Positions 12,037 to 25,700 of a stretch of DNA of 64,000 nt are shown here, one piece after another. Every line of letters begins with the position of its first letter. Positions within the stretch are counted from its first letter, which is position 1. Made by a program: the position numbers and the translations under genes. The notes under the pieces are model-generated. The model had not been told where the DNA came from and did not search any database. It worked only from the letters and a program-made list of their open reading frames with translations. The stretch spans positions 31,996,618 to 32,060,617 of the forward strand of contig OX155961.1 in NCBI GenBank assembly GCA_944548615.1. Direction: 5' to 3'. Source of the DNA: Micropterix aruncella. Its lineage: Eukaryota > Arthropoda > Insecta > Lepidoptera > Micropterigidae.

Positions 12037-13347
12037 TGTAAAGACTACGCTTTACATAAAATGTCCAAAATATGGATCGGACATTTTCGTAAGCATTAAT
12101 GATTAATATCGCAGCTGGCAAAGCCACATCTCTGATCGGCCGCCGATAATTTTGAAACGGCAAACCGCCTTGTACCCCCACTCATCCTCTTCTTCTCTGG
12201 ACGGCGGCGAGTGCGCACGTCGGCGGGGCGGGCATCGCCCGACCCCGCCATTAATACAAAAACCGTAGAAAGTGTAGAGCCGTATCGCGTTAAGAGCTAC
12301 ATAATTTTGAAGTGAAAAATCAGCCAAGCAGCCCGGCGGACGTCGTTCGAGGATATCTCTGGCAAGTCCCATTAATTCAGTGTATTTTCCAATAAAAAAT
12401 CCTTACCGCGCGATCTTCTATCGCGTTGGTACTTACCCCTTTCTAGGGTTTTGAAGGGCAACCGTCCGTTTGAACTTCCGAGCCGTTGTCGACACGTAGA
12501 CTCAATCTATTTCTTTAAAGGATACTTAAATCTTGTTAATATAAAGTAGGATAACGTGCCACGACCGGGAAGGTGAATAATAGGAAAATTCCCACTATTC
12601 TAATAACCGTGAAACACGTACGCGCCTTCAGCCTTGGTACAGGCCGGCAAAGCTAGGTCGTTGCACCCATGTCAGGGCACAATTAGAGGAGAGCATCGTC
12701 CATGGTACCGAGGGACAAATTAGAATACCCGCGAGGTCGCGTCCATATCAGCCATCCTATATTCCTGAAGTCCCATATCCACTCGTTCGCATGCCTCTTC
12801 ATTTTGAACACATAAATCATCATATCTAAAAATTCCACAGTTAACCCTCTCATCTAAATATAATTTTGAACACGAAAACTGATTAAGAATTTGTAAGATT
12901 AAACCTACGGCCAGATTTTCACATTGTAACATATCTTGTCAATAAATATTGTACAGTCTTCGCCAGAAAACTATCTTTTCATTTCTAAAGGTTTAAGGTA
13001 ACAACCCGGAATACCCGGAAGGATTCCGGCAAGAGCTACTTCCGCAATCGATACATAATATCAAATATTCAATCCTATGGAAGGGACGAAGTTTAATTCA
13101 TTTTAATTCCGTTAGTCTTAGATTGATATTAAATTATTGGGGATAGACCCTGCGGTAACCAATTTCAAAGGTACATTAGCATTTCGAGGCGACCGACACG
13201 TCGGTCATTAGTTAAATTGTTCCGAAACTTAGATTGTCACTATTAAATTACCATAATTAAGTCATCTCAATTAAATCACTTATTCCAAGACATAAAAACT
13301 TAATATTTCTTAATTGATCCGCAACTTAACTTCTCCCCTAAAATAGA
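12037..13347. repeat. Long direct repeat B (LTR-like), complete form
   Basis: Second copy of the repeat at 6613-7624, here with an extra GC-rich 299-bp segment (12199-12497) that includes AATAAA near 12390. If this is an LTR, that segment would carry the polyadenylation region, so copy A would be the deleted form. Left flanks of the two copies are unrelated. Confidence 0.65.
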
Positions 13348-13671
13348 CACTCCCGTAAACTCAAGGTCGGCTGCCTGCGACGCAGGCACTCTCGCATCAA
13401 CAGGCGGATAGGTTAGTTTCACCACCCCTGAGGGCTGTAGCTGCCGGCACTGCCTATCCGCACTGCCTCCAAGTGGTAGGATACCCTAGCCGTCGGGGAT
13501 CCTTACGTGCAGTATTGAGTGTTCCGAAGCAAGTAATGAATACGGAACTGGCGCCCAGGTCGTTCTGACACACATACAATGAAAACCCTCATCTTTTTGT
13601 TCTCGTATTCGTGAAAATCCTTTCTTTAATCCGAAAATCCTCATTACCGTAGTTTTACAATAATCGGCACT

Positions 13672-13856
13672 CATTACAAAACTTGGCGCCTCAACGTGGG
13701 ACAATTTTTTTTTCAACGCATTACAAAACTTGTCGTCCAATCGTGGGGCATAATTTTTTTTTCAAACTCTATAAAAGCTAAAATTTTGTTTTAATTTTTT
13801 GTCCCCCGTTCATTACAAAACTTGGCGCTCCAACGCGGGGCCACCTTTTTTTCAAT
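13672..13856 (+). repeat. Triplicated primer-binding-site-like unit
   Basis: Three tandem units start CATTACAAAACTTG at 13672, 13719 and 13811, each followed by an 18-20 base block of the type TGGCGCTCCAACGCGGGGCC and then a T tract plus CAA. TGGCGC... directly after an ...ACA end is the usual appearance of a retroelement LTR/primer-site junction. Reading it as a tRNA primer site is an inference. Confidence 0.5.
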
Positions 13857-15204
13857 CATCAACATAATTCTGTCGCGCCAACTTAAGGTATATCATATCC
13901 ATACATTAATCTCTTCCCCTAACTATTTTTTTTTTTAAGAACTCATATTATACTTTACCCACCCTTCCCTCCCTTTCTCATACCTTTTCTTCAAAATTTT
14001 ATATTTCGTGTTCACAATCTTTTTTTTTGCATACCTCATTTAGGACCGCAGATTTTTTTTTCACAGCGAGCGATTTCTCCTACCTACATCCAGTCCCGCA
14101 AATTTTAATTACCCTACATTTTTTTTGGTTCATGCAAACGTACCCCCACAACGGTACATACTATCAACCATACTGAATTTAAAAAAAAAAAAAAACCATT
14201 ATTGCTTCTTTCATACTTTCCTTTTTCTAACTACTTCCAATATTATATAATTCGTGTACCATCTTTTCTATTTTTTTACAACAATACTTTTAAGAAATAA
14301 CTCTTTCGCAACATACCGTAAAACAGACCACAACGGTAATATAACTCTAAACCATTCCCAATTTACAAACGTTTATTAAATATTATACATTAAGATTTTC
14401 AAAATTATACAAACACAACTACAAATCACAAACCGCACCAAAATATTTCTCTTTCTCTCTTTCTTCAAACAATCAACGGACCCATAAGCCCGAACAAATA
14501 AATAATATAAAAAATAATTATTTCATATCCTCGCAAAGAATAAAGTAAAAAATACAATAACCACTACGATCAAACCACTGATAAAATAAATCTCCTTGCA
14601 CAAGTTCCATTTTAATTATTTACCTGCAAATATTATACATCTTATCATTTGTCGTTATTTATAAAAGTATAAAATCCTAACCGCGCCTAAGATAACACGC
14701 ACGGATAAATACGATTACGACAACACGCATCGACAATATACCGACTCGTCAAACCTACACGCATATACACGCAAGTTCTGTACGGCTAGGCAACTTGTCT
14801 CACCGACAGCGTGCGGCGCGCGTAAAACCTGTTTGCACAAATAGCATCGCCGAACAAAACGAACCGATTACCTACTCGCGGTCGCCGTCTCGCGCGCCGC
14901 GCCTACAAATAATTCATTCGAATACGCGCGCGCACACTACTAACGCAAGCCGCGCGATCATCGAATCATGTCACGCGTCCAAGACCATAGGAAAGCCATG
15001 CGAATTGAAAACATTTGAAACACAAACAACATCTTTACGACTCAATAACGCGAACTACAACTATAATTTTTTAAATATATACTATACTTAGCTCACACAT
15101 ATACACAGCACATACACTTCTCCTTGCTTCATAATTCTATAAACAACACACTCAAATTAAAACACCGAGACATAACTACACCGAATACCTTTCACAATTA
15201 ACAC
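13857..15204. other. A/C-rich, no coding region recognised
   Basis: Skewed A/C-rich sequence with T-runs, then a CpG-rich patch at about 14695-14960. It probably belongs to the LTR element whose integrase follows, with gag, protease, RT and RNase H lost. No motif supports a gene. Confidence 0.4.
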
Positions 15205-16049
15205 TCAAAACGACCAATTCCTTACACCCATGCACACATTAAGTTTAGACCTAATAGGACCCTTACCACGAACAACAAACGGATTCACATACATACTATC
15301 GGTAGTAGATATTTTCACAAAGTTCTGCTGGTTGTTCCCTCTGAGACAGGCAACATCCAAAAACATCATAAAAAATCTAGAGAGCACTATATTTCTAACC
15401 TTTGGTACACCTGCGGTAATAATATTAGACAATGCCACATACTTCAGGTCAAAAGAGTTTAAATCCTTCTCAGAAAAATACAAAATTCCCAAGCTGTTTT
15501 ACGGATGCGTGTACACACCACAATCTAACACGGTCGAGAGGTATAATCAAACAGTAGAGACATCGCTATCAATTTTATCCGAAAAAAACCAAAAGCTCTG
15601 GGACAGGTACCTAAACCTCATACAAAACGCGCTAAATAGTCATATTAACTTAACAACCGGATTTTCCCCAGCATACCTAATGTTCGGTCGAGAGCCATTT
15701 ATTGATGGAAGATACCACTCTCTCCTGAGTTACATTCCAGGGGATAAATCGAAAATAGCACTAAACGGCCCCCAAGAATTCGCAAAAGGTCTACAATCGC
15801 TAGCGGATACATACGATGTAGTGCAGCAAAAAATTAATGGAATCCTTCCAAAACAACGCCAACAGATACAATTTGAGGAGAAAACACGTAGAGTTCGCAG
15901 TCGGTGAAACTGTCTGGGCTAAAAACCACACGCTTTCCCGGAAAATAGACTTCTTTTCCAGCAAACTCGCGCCTAGGTACTCAAAATGTAAAGTAATTTC
16001 CAAGAAATCTCCCACCGCGTATAGTAGTATATGTTTAAAAATATGTTAA
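15205..16049 (+). pseudogene. LTR-retrotransposon integrase fragment (Gypsy-like), frameshifted
   Basis: The frame from 15230 encodes an rve integrase core. The DDE residues are visible as SLDLIGPLP (first Asp), IILDNATYF (second Asp) and TPQSNTVERYNQ (catalytic Glu), with spacing normal for the family. Near 15837-15890 the frame changes and the next frame continues into the C-terminal region (VGETVWAKNHTLSRKIDFFSSKLAPRY), the GPY/F-type module of Gypsy integrases. The N-terminal HHCC finger and everything upstream in pol are missing. This is a dead remnant; no restored reading is given. Confidence 0.85.
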
Positions 16050-16469
16050 TAATTTGTGCACCTAAGTTTTATTATACTATTATTTCTAACATTTGATGTA
16101 TGGTTAGTCTGTCATGATTCGATAACCATTTCTTTAATTTATTTTTGATGGATGCGGCGAAACAATCATAAATTGGTAACGCGCCCTATTTTGTCCAGCA
16201 TTTAACCAATCAATTTAACTATGACGTGGCATATTTTGATTTTCGATATAAACAATAGCTTTTGAACAAAACGCCGTATCAGATTTTCTGTTACGCTTCC
16301 AATACAAGAGCAAATTTTGACAGATTTATATCAAAATTAAAGGCTAGTTTACATTTTGTTCAGTCATGCACTCGCAGTATCGCAATCATCAATTAATCAA
16401 TCTCACTTGAACTTGCTACTTAACAAAATGTAAATTAGCCTAAGGCACAAGAGTTATACAGCTACTTAC
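16050..16469. other. Between integrase remnant and PDCD7-like exon
   Basis: No LTR was found after the integrase, and the expected terminal exon of the PDCD7-like gene was not recognised here on the reverse strand. Confidence 0.4.
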
Positions 16470-16701
16470 CTAACGCTAAGAAAATGCTGCAAATCGCCAT
16501 TGAAATTTCTCTGAAAATGCTCCTCGCTATCTCCAAACAATAACTCCCGCCATTTCTTTATTACATCCAGTATTCTTTCACCGTCGCCGAATGGTTTTCT
16601 TTCAGTTTCATATTTTTGCTTGTCTGCGAGACGCTGCCGCAACTCTTTCTCTTCGTCTTCATATAATTTCATGCGGTCAGTCCACAATGTCTTCAACTTA
16701 T
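16470..16701 (-). CDS. PDCD7: PDCD7-like exon 3
   Basis: Acceptor ...TTATCAACAG precedes 16701 and donor GTAAGT follows 16470. The 232 bases complete an Asp codon split with exon 2 and end two bases into the next codon. It encodes the LYEDEEKELRQRL and LLFGDSEEHFQRNF blocks. Confidence 0.9.
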
Positions 16702-19700
16702 CTGTTGATAAAATAAAATTGCAAAAAACTCATGTGGTGAGTGAGAGTACTCATAGAGGTGAAGGAGAGTACTCATAGAGGTGAGTGAGAGTACTCACAA
16801 AAATGAAGGAGAGTACTCATAGAGGTGAGTGAGAGTACTCATAGAGGTGAGTGAGAGTACTCATAGAGGTGAAGGAGAGTACTCATAGAGGTGAGTGAGA
16901 GTACTCATAGAGGTGAAGGAGAGTACTCATATACCTGGTGAGACTGAAAAGTTTCGATGTCAGTATTTTTGATAAGCCTTTAAAAATGCACCTAACACTG
17001 GGTGTTCTTTAAGAGCCCGTTCACATATTTTTTCCAGAAAGGCAAGAAAAGTGGCTTTTTGGCGTTCTAATTCCAAGAAATAAAGAGATTTCTACAAACT
17101 TTAATTACTGAATTACCTGGACCATTTCTTGATGTTGACCATAGCGGCCTTTAATTTTAGATGTAACGAATATTATTTACTTATTCAGCCCATTTTCCGA
17201 AAGTCGTTATTCGTAAAACGCTCGGAAGGCAAACTTTGAGCTCCTTAATACAGTAATATCACTACAACGAAAACCGTATACTATTTTTTTTTATGTCCGT
17301 CATGTATTCTTGTTGACCATAGCGGCTTTATTTTTTCGTTTTTTAACCACATATCCAAGGTATACATTACTTACAATTACACAAAATTAAAAAAAAATCT
17401 TCCTGTATCATTCTAATTTTCTCAGAAATAAAATAAGATTCTTATATAATACTTATACTATATTAAAGTTCACTCTTTTAGCAATACGACATAATATAAA
17501 TTATTGTCATTAGAAAGGAGAAAACACTGCAAAAAACAATTAGAAATTGTGTATATATTTGCTTGCGCAAGAGAAGAGCGCTCAGTGCCGCGGTTTTTCT
17601 CCCAGGGTCGAATAGTTATTTATTTATTTATTTATTTATTTATCCTATCTTTTATAGTTACATCCAAAAAAAAATGCGTTCATTTTTTCAACTCATTTTA
17701 AAAGAATACCTACGCTATTTTGTAATACGGCTCTTAAGGGAACGCATGTGCAATATCGCTCGCCTTTCCTCTCAGTTCGCGTTCCCTAGCCTCCTAGGCA
17801 CAAGTCGGGCATTTCTTCGCACAGCGTAAAATTGAGCACCGAGCAGTGTTTTTTTTTTGTCTAAAGTAAAAAAGAAACATGGTATAGACTTTGCAGGCAA
17901 GATGACCCGTATTCTGGTAGGCCAACAACTTAGCTTACAGATGAAATTGTAGCTACAGTGCAACAACTGGTGCTCAGAGATATGGCAGTTTGAACATTTG
18001 GCAGGTAGCTGAAGAAGTAGGCTGTAGCAAAGAATGGGTCGGGAAAATCTTGATGAAGTTTTAGGGATGTTCCCGTATGTTTGGTGCAGAACTCACTGAC
18101 AGCAACTGTCAAATTTATTTTTAGGTTATGAATGATTCTTTGAAAAAAACATTATTCGGACAGGTAACAGGGGAATAATCCTGAAAAGCTAGAAATCTAT
18201 ACAAATAATGTGTTTGAATATTACCAATATTGGAATGAAAAGGCATTTCTTCATTGGGCAGTTTTTCCCCCCTGCCGATTGCGGTTGTTTTTCTAGCGTT
18301 TCTCAGTCTGACAAGAGCATCCAACAAAGCGAGGTTGTGCCTGCCGTCTGCTTTGCGTTTCAATACATCCCGCAAGACAGCATCCGTGTTCTTTTTAGTC
18401 TCTTCATCCTGTAAATTAAGAATATGTTTTAACAGTCTGGAATTAGGCACAAGGCAACGTTGCCCTAGAAAGAGTCTAATTCCAGAGATTATCTCAAAGA
18501 AGCAGACCGATGTAACACAAAAAAGTATTTTTTTGAGTCATTTTGAGCCAAAAAATTACTTGATATGGGTTGTTTGCAATAGCAGGTTATGTCAAGGGGT
18601 AACTATCTACAACTAGGAAATTTGTTTAACTATAACTACTGGTAACTATCTACAACTAGGAAAACATTTTTGGATTGGACGGGCTTGTTGGGGTAGCTAG
18701 ACGATGGACTGTCCTGTCCATAAATACGGTCAGCCTACAGTTGAAAAAAATATTATATATCGTTATACCTCCCTGGGGTGATAGGTTCGCCCGTAGTAGC
18801 TGACAACTCACTGTCCATGATGTGAACTGTCCGAACCAGTTCACTAGGGCAAGGCTGCTGACAACGTCAATTACGTACAACCAACGTTTTCTCGAGTGTT
18901 CATTGTAGTGGGGCAAATGGAATATACAACAAGTATATACAGCACATAAGTGTTTATAATTTAAACTTTCAGAATTCAAAAAGCTGTATCTCTATCCTGC
19001 TAAAGATTTTAGCCAAGTTTTCGTACAATTAAATATGAGGAGTATTAAAAGATTTAATTTAATGTGTGTCTCAAATGTAAACAAACAGTATGATGAAACT
19101 ACCTATTGTGGGGCATCATATCTTTAAGAGGGAGATTTCATGCGCTATACTGGATTTCTCCAATTCTAACCAAAACCTTCCATTGCAAATAAAATATTTT
19201 TTTATTATTATTTTGAGACATATGAGAGCCTTTGAGTGTGGAGGGGGTGAGAGAAATAAAAAATGTGCATGCTCGACACACTTCTCCTATTTTACTAGCT
19301 TCATGGTTAACGGCAGCCAGTCAGGCTTTTAACCTTTCGGAAGCCAGTCACTTCATGCAAAATTTTCACTTTCGGAAATTTGTTTGTGGGCAAGCATACT
19401 AATATATACCGGTGGCTTATTCAATGACAGACTTTTAGCGCAGTGCACGGTGGTTCCTCCCATAGGTCATAAATCAAAATGTCGACTTTTTTCTATCCCT
19501 ATTTTAATAATTACGTTATGTTCCCAAATGAAAGGTCTACATTTTAGTATATAAATATCGCGTAATTTATTACGATCACTCAAAATTGCACTTTCTCCTG
19601 CGCGGGGTATTAACTGAAAAGCGTGCGGTAATAAGGTTTTATTAATGTCATCATTCCCAAAATTTTATAGGGCTTCCAAAATTCATTGTATAATGAATAT

Positions 19701-22700
19701 CCAAGAACCAGGTACTGTTTTTATATTTGTTTCGTAACTGTAATATCTTTATTATTTTTATAAAATGGGTTTTATTATATTGGGGAAAACATGTGAAAAG
19801 CGGCGAAATTGCTATTTTAAACTAGAGCTAAGTTTTGCGGACCACGATAGCCCCTATTTTAAAAATTTTATGCTATAGCTTATTTCGTCCTCTTTTCGAG
19901 CATATGCGGAAGTTTGAAAAAAAAATATTTTCAAATATAGTTTATAGGTACTGTGTGAAATCGGTATGGTTACAAGATCGCACGGTGGTCTCGCTCATAG
20001 GTCATAAATAAAAATATCGACTGTGTCCTATTCCTATTTAGATAATTCCAAATGGCAACTCTACATTTTAGTACATAAATATCTTACAATTATCGGTGTC
20101 GTCACTTCATTACGAGCACTCAAATTTGCACATTCGCCTGTGTGAAAACGCGCGGTAATTAGGTTTTTTGTGTGCACATTCCCAGGATTTTATCCGGGTT
20201 CTAAATCTATTATCCAAGAATCAGGTGTGAGCATTATTTATGTATCTGTTTTGTAACTGTAATATGTTTATTATTTTTATAAAAGCAGTTTATTCATGTT
20301 AACGATAACATGTTAAAAGTGGCGAATTACTATTCTAAACTAGAGCTAAGTTTTGCGGCACATAATTGCCCCTAAGATTTTATATCTAATAAGGTAGCAT
20401 ATTTAATTCTCTTTTCGAGCACATATACATATCATTGAGTGCGGAAATTTGCAATAGTTTGAAAAAAAAACACTTTTTATACATATTTCATAATGCGTGA
20501 AATCGGCATTATTACAGGATCGAGTCGGGAAACCAAGCGCCTTGACATATTCCACAATTGGCGTCAGGCTAAGAAAACGGCAAATGTATCTAAATACAGG
20601 GAGACATATACAGGCTTTAGAACGGCTTTCAATTTTGAAGATAACATCTTGATAAAATGCTCTCTTTATGTAAGACGATTTTCAAAAAATGGGTGAAGTG
20701 TGAACGAAGTGAATCTTTTTTCTTACAACAATATAAGAAGTGGTTGGATGGCTACGAGAGCTTTGACATTACGCCTGCCTCAAGACCACTAGCACCACCA
20801 GCAAAAAAAAACGATCTATTTGACAATGGTTGATAGCAAAAAGTGTGCAATGCAATAACGGGCACCTCATCATCACATGTATATTTGTAGCTCTACCCCA
20901 AAACAAATTAACGATATCGACGGATCACTGAAAAGAGCAGCAACAGAACGATTAAAATTTGGATTATCGCCACTGCATGCTTGGATTTGATTTTTCGAAT
21001 TTTATCCTCCTCGTATCCTACCGATTAGATTTCCAAAAATGGCGTACAGGACAAGAAAAGAAGTCGCAGCTTAAAGCAAAAAAAGAACGTGTACAGGCTG
21101 AGTTCAAAACAAAATTGGGCTGATTGTAGACAAGCCAAAACAGGGAGACCGAAATTCCAATGACAGTAATACAGCTTGAAGATTTTTCGTCAACCTTTCG
21201 CTGTCTGCCGAAATAACGCATCAACCAAGGCATTATAGAGAGGTGTGGATTCGTGCTGAGAACCATATCATCTGGTTACGAAATAAATGTCCAGGCCTTC
21301 GAATAATTCGCCTTGCAAACAGCCAAAGAAATCGTCAACGAGTACCCGTGGTACAATATGTCAGCTTAGGTCCACAAAGTACTCATACATTTCGCACAAG
21401 TTGTCCGCCATGCAATTTTACCTATAGGACAGTTGACAGAAGAAGCTGCAGAGGCGAAAAATAAAGACGTCAAATCGTTTAGTCTAAGGAACAAGCGAAA
21501 TATTTCTAGATTGCAACCAAGATTTGTTAAATAGGATACTGTTAGGCTCAGACCCTCTAATAAGTAGCATGCGACCATTACCGAGGAAACCAAAATCTAG
21601 TATTAGCGACGTAGTTCTAAGTCTTCTTTAACAACATTATGTTCAATTATTTTCATTAATTTAGGATCTATAAAATTGTGGAACTAAAAAATAGACCTAA
21701 TAATTAATATAACGAATGCCTAAATAATTGATTTATTATATTAATTTATTCACAATAAATCATGATATATGTTTTTAAGAGTCCTTATAATACGTTTTAT
21801 TCATATACATGTTACGTTTTATTCATATACGAGGATGAGCGAATTCATGCACCGGAATGAGTACCTTGGAGTATCAGTTCAAAAAGGCTTCATGCGTGGC
21901 GTCTCGGGCTGCCTCGAGCACAATTCTCTCCTGGCTGCTGCCATCAAGGATGCGAGACAGCACGAACGCCAAATCAATGTATGCTGGCTCGACCTAGAGA
22001 ATGCCTTTGGGTCAGTCCGACACAGTCTCCTCCACTTTGCACTCCGCTGGTACAAATTCCCACCAGTCGTGCGTGACATTGTAGCCTCCTACTACAACTG
22101 TCTGACTTTCCATGTTAAAACGCAAGAATGGACTACCCGCTCTATACCATATTCAATTGGACTATTTCAGGGCTGTTGCCTCTCCCCGACGATTTTTAAT
22201 ATAGTTTTTAATATACTGCTGGAAAGCCTGACCCAGTTTGACAGGAAGTGGGGCTACCGTTTTAAAACAGACGGCCAATACACCTCGTCGTGCCTCGCTT
22301 TTGCCGACGACCTAACTTTCATCACCAGAAGCCCCAAGCAGCTTTCCCTGCTATTACAGAAAGTGGAGCTTTTCTGCGACTGGTCAGGCTGTATAAAAGT
22401 GAAGCCCTCCAAATGTTTTTGCCTTGGACTCGCCCGCATGGGCACAAAATTTACATCCTATGACCCCAAATTGGTCTATAAGGGCTCTAATATCTCCCTT
22501 ATAGACCCAAACAATCATTTCAAATTCCTCGGCAGAAAAATCACCCATCAGGGAAAAGACGTCTCGGGCGATCATGTTATAGAGCATTTCAAAAGTTGCC
22601 TGGCGAAAATAGATGCCTTGCTAATTTCTGGCCCTCGTAAGGCCTGGATCTATGACAATTATCTAACGTCACATTTGTCATGGCCCTTTCTTATTTACGA

Positions 22701-25700
22701 TTTTACCAAAACCCAACTGTCCCGTCTAGATGCGCTGGTGACAGCTAGTTTAAAATCCTGGCTGTCCTTAGCCAAACCAGCTGACCCCTCGACTCTCTTC
22801 AGGTCCAAACAAAATTTTGGGCTAGCGCTTAAACTGCCCTCTCTGCTCTACGCCAACACCAGAATAACCAAAAATTCGATTCTGTGCAATTCCAAAGATC
22901 CGGCAATATCGAAGCACGTAATAAGTGGCCGTAGTGATTCAAATGATCTACAAGCCCGCGTAGACTTCCACAAAAAGTTCCTTACTGGAATCAGCCAGAA
23001 TGGCACTGGTCTGGGGTATGGCAGTACAACCACGAGCGACGTGGACTTGAAGAAGTCTCTTTTGCGGGGAGATTACGACAGCAAGAGTATGGCTCATGCT
23101 ATTGGCCTTCAATGCCAGAATGATTGGACAACAATTGGGGACTTTTGCATTCCGCCTCCAATGCACTGGAAGGTAATGCTCTATGACTGGACGCCAGAGA
23201 TGCTGAAATTTTATTTGAATGCCTTTCAGCATACACTTCCAGACCCCAGTAACCTCGCTCGTTGGAGCTTTGCCGAGGATAGTTCTTGTCCCCTCTGTAG
23301 CAATACCCCTTGCACAGCTAGACACATTCTAGCTGGCTGCAAGGTGGCCTTAGATCAAGGACGGTACACTTACCGCCATGACAAAGTTCTCGCTGTTATT
23401 CGCGAGGTAATTAGTCTCTCAGTGGCTCGTGCCAACAAGGGTTTGACAGTATCCTCCAAACCACCAATACAGTTTGTGCGGGATGGCTCTAAAGGCAAAA
23501 AACATTTAACTACAAAACCTTTCTCAATAATCGAGAAAGCTACAGATTGGATTCTGGAGGTTGATTCGGTCTCTAAGCAGTATAAATTCCCTGAAAGTCT
23601 CGGATGCACAGCCCTCCGTCCAGATATAACTCTTTACTCTCTATCTCGGAAGGTGGCTCTTATTGTAGAATTAACTGTTCCATGGGAATCAAATATCCCA
23701 AAAGACCACGAGTACAAATTAAATAAATACCATGATCTTGCAAATGCCGTAACCCGCGCTCGTGGCCTGCCAGCTAAATCTCTATTTCACCTCTTTAAAG
23801 ATCTTGGCCTTTCCAGAAAAATAATCAACTCTTTCTTAGAAAAATTATCTAAAACTGCGATTTGCGCATCTCAAATTCTATGGCTTCGAAGGGGGAGTGA
23901 ATGGGTGGCAAGGTGAACGCTCACATGTGGCAAGACAGCTGTCCTAAACCTACCACAGCCGGTTCGTAAGTCCGGAATCCACTGCTCACCCCCCAGAAGT
24001 GTAAAAAAATAGTATTATGATGGGCCCGACTCCGGTCGGTGAATTCCATGGCAGCTCCGTTTGTATTTATTGTTATTTATATTTATATACTTATTTACGA
24101 TTTCACCAAAACCCAACTGTCTCGTCTGGATGCACTGGTGACAGCTAGTCTAAAATCCTGGTTGTCCTTAGCCAAACCAGCTGACCCCTCGACTCTCTTC
24201 AGGTCCAAACACAATTTTGGGCTAGCTCTAAAACTGCCCTCTCTGCTCTACGCCAACTCCAGAATAACCAAAAATTCGATTCTAAGTAATTCCAAGGATC
24301 CGGCAATATCGAAGCACGTAGTAAGTGGCCGTGGTGAGTCAAATGATCTACAAGCCCGCGTTGACTTCCACAAAAAGTTCCTTACTGGAATCAGCCAGAA
24401 TGGCACTGGTCTGGGGTATGGCAGTACAACCATGAGCGATGTGGACTTGAAGAAGTCTCTCTTGCGGGGAGATTACGACAGCAAAAGTATGGCTCACTCT
24501 ATTGGCCTTCAATGCCAGAATGATTGGACAACAATTGGAGACTTTTGCATTCCTCCTCCAATGCACTGGAAAGTAATGTTGTATGACTGGACGCCAGAGA
24601 TGCTGAAATTTTATTTAAATGCCTTTCAGCATACACTTCCAGACCCCAGTAACCTCGCTCGTTGGAGCTATGCCGAGGATAGTTCATGTCCCCTTTGTAG
24701 CAACACCCCTTGCACAGCTAGACATATTCTAGCTGGCTGCAAGGTGGCCTTGGATCAAGGACGGTACACTTACCGCCACGACAAAGTCCTTGCTGTTATT
24801 CGCGAGGTACTTAGCCTCTCAGTGGCTCGTGCCAACAAGGGTTCCACAGTATCCTCCAAACCCCCAATACAGTTTGTGCGGGTTGGCTTTAAAGGCAAAA
24901 AACATCTCACTGCAAAACCTTTCTCAATAATCGAGAAAGCTTCAGGAAAAAAAAAATAGTATTATGATGGGCCCGACTCCGGTCGGTGAATTCCATGGCA
25001 GCTCCGTTTGTATTTTGTTTTATAAAATAAAAACTCCTGTTATCTATTTTTGACCGCTTCTCCCATACTATCGGAACCACTGTGCAGTGGAGGGAGAAAT
25101 AGAGCCAATAATTCCATAAATACTGATATAATACGGATAATACGAAAAACGCCAATTGGCGGGCGTGGTCACCCAGGGGTTAATTATCCGTCTATTTTAA
25201 AAAACCTCACAATTTTTTACATACCTGATAAGCCTTCTCGCGCGCTTCTTTCATCTTCTCCAGTTTCTGATCAATTTCACGATGCTTCTCTGCTCTCGTC
25301 TGTTTCATCTCTTCCTTTTCTGTCCTCAGTGCTGCTTTTCGGTTTTTAATCCGAAGCCGCTTCGCATTTCTTTTCTTTATCTTAACCTTGAGCCCCCGCA
25401 CAGTTTCATCATCAATCGTGTTCAGCAATCCGTCGAGCTTTTCCTTCGATTCTTTCAGCTTTGCGATTTCAAGACACCATTCACTGTTCGTAAGCGAAGT
25501 TAGTTTGGATCGAAGTTTTGCTTCTGTGTCGGATATTAAGTTCGTGAGTTTGATACATTCTTTTAAAGTAGTTTTTAAGTCGCTTATTTTATTATCGGAT
25601 TTAGCAAAGCATTTCGGAGCAATGTCTTGGCGGTTGGTTTTATAGTTATACCACTGTGCGACCCATTCATTGTCCGAAGGAAGCGAATATTGTGAAAATG

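Noticed and set aside
12720..12800. Trp-rich alternative frame (NEWIWDFRNIGWLIW) as the missing PDCD7 exon
   Set aside because: Also present in repeat A, so it is repeat sequence; no splice acceptor in phase.
16050..16469. Possible terminal exon of the PDCD7-like gene
   Set aside because: Reverse-strand translation gave no Trp-rich PDCD7-type C-terminus or suitable acceptor plus stop; not reported as an exon.
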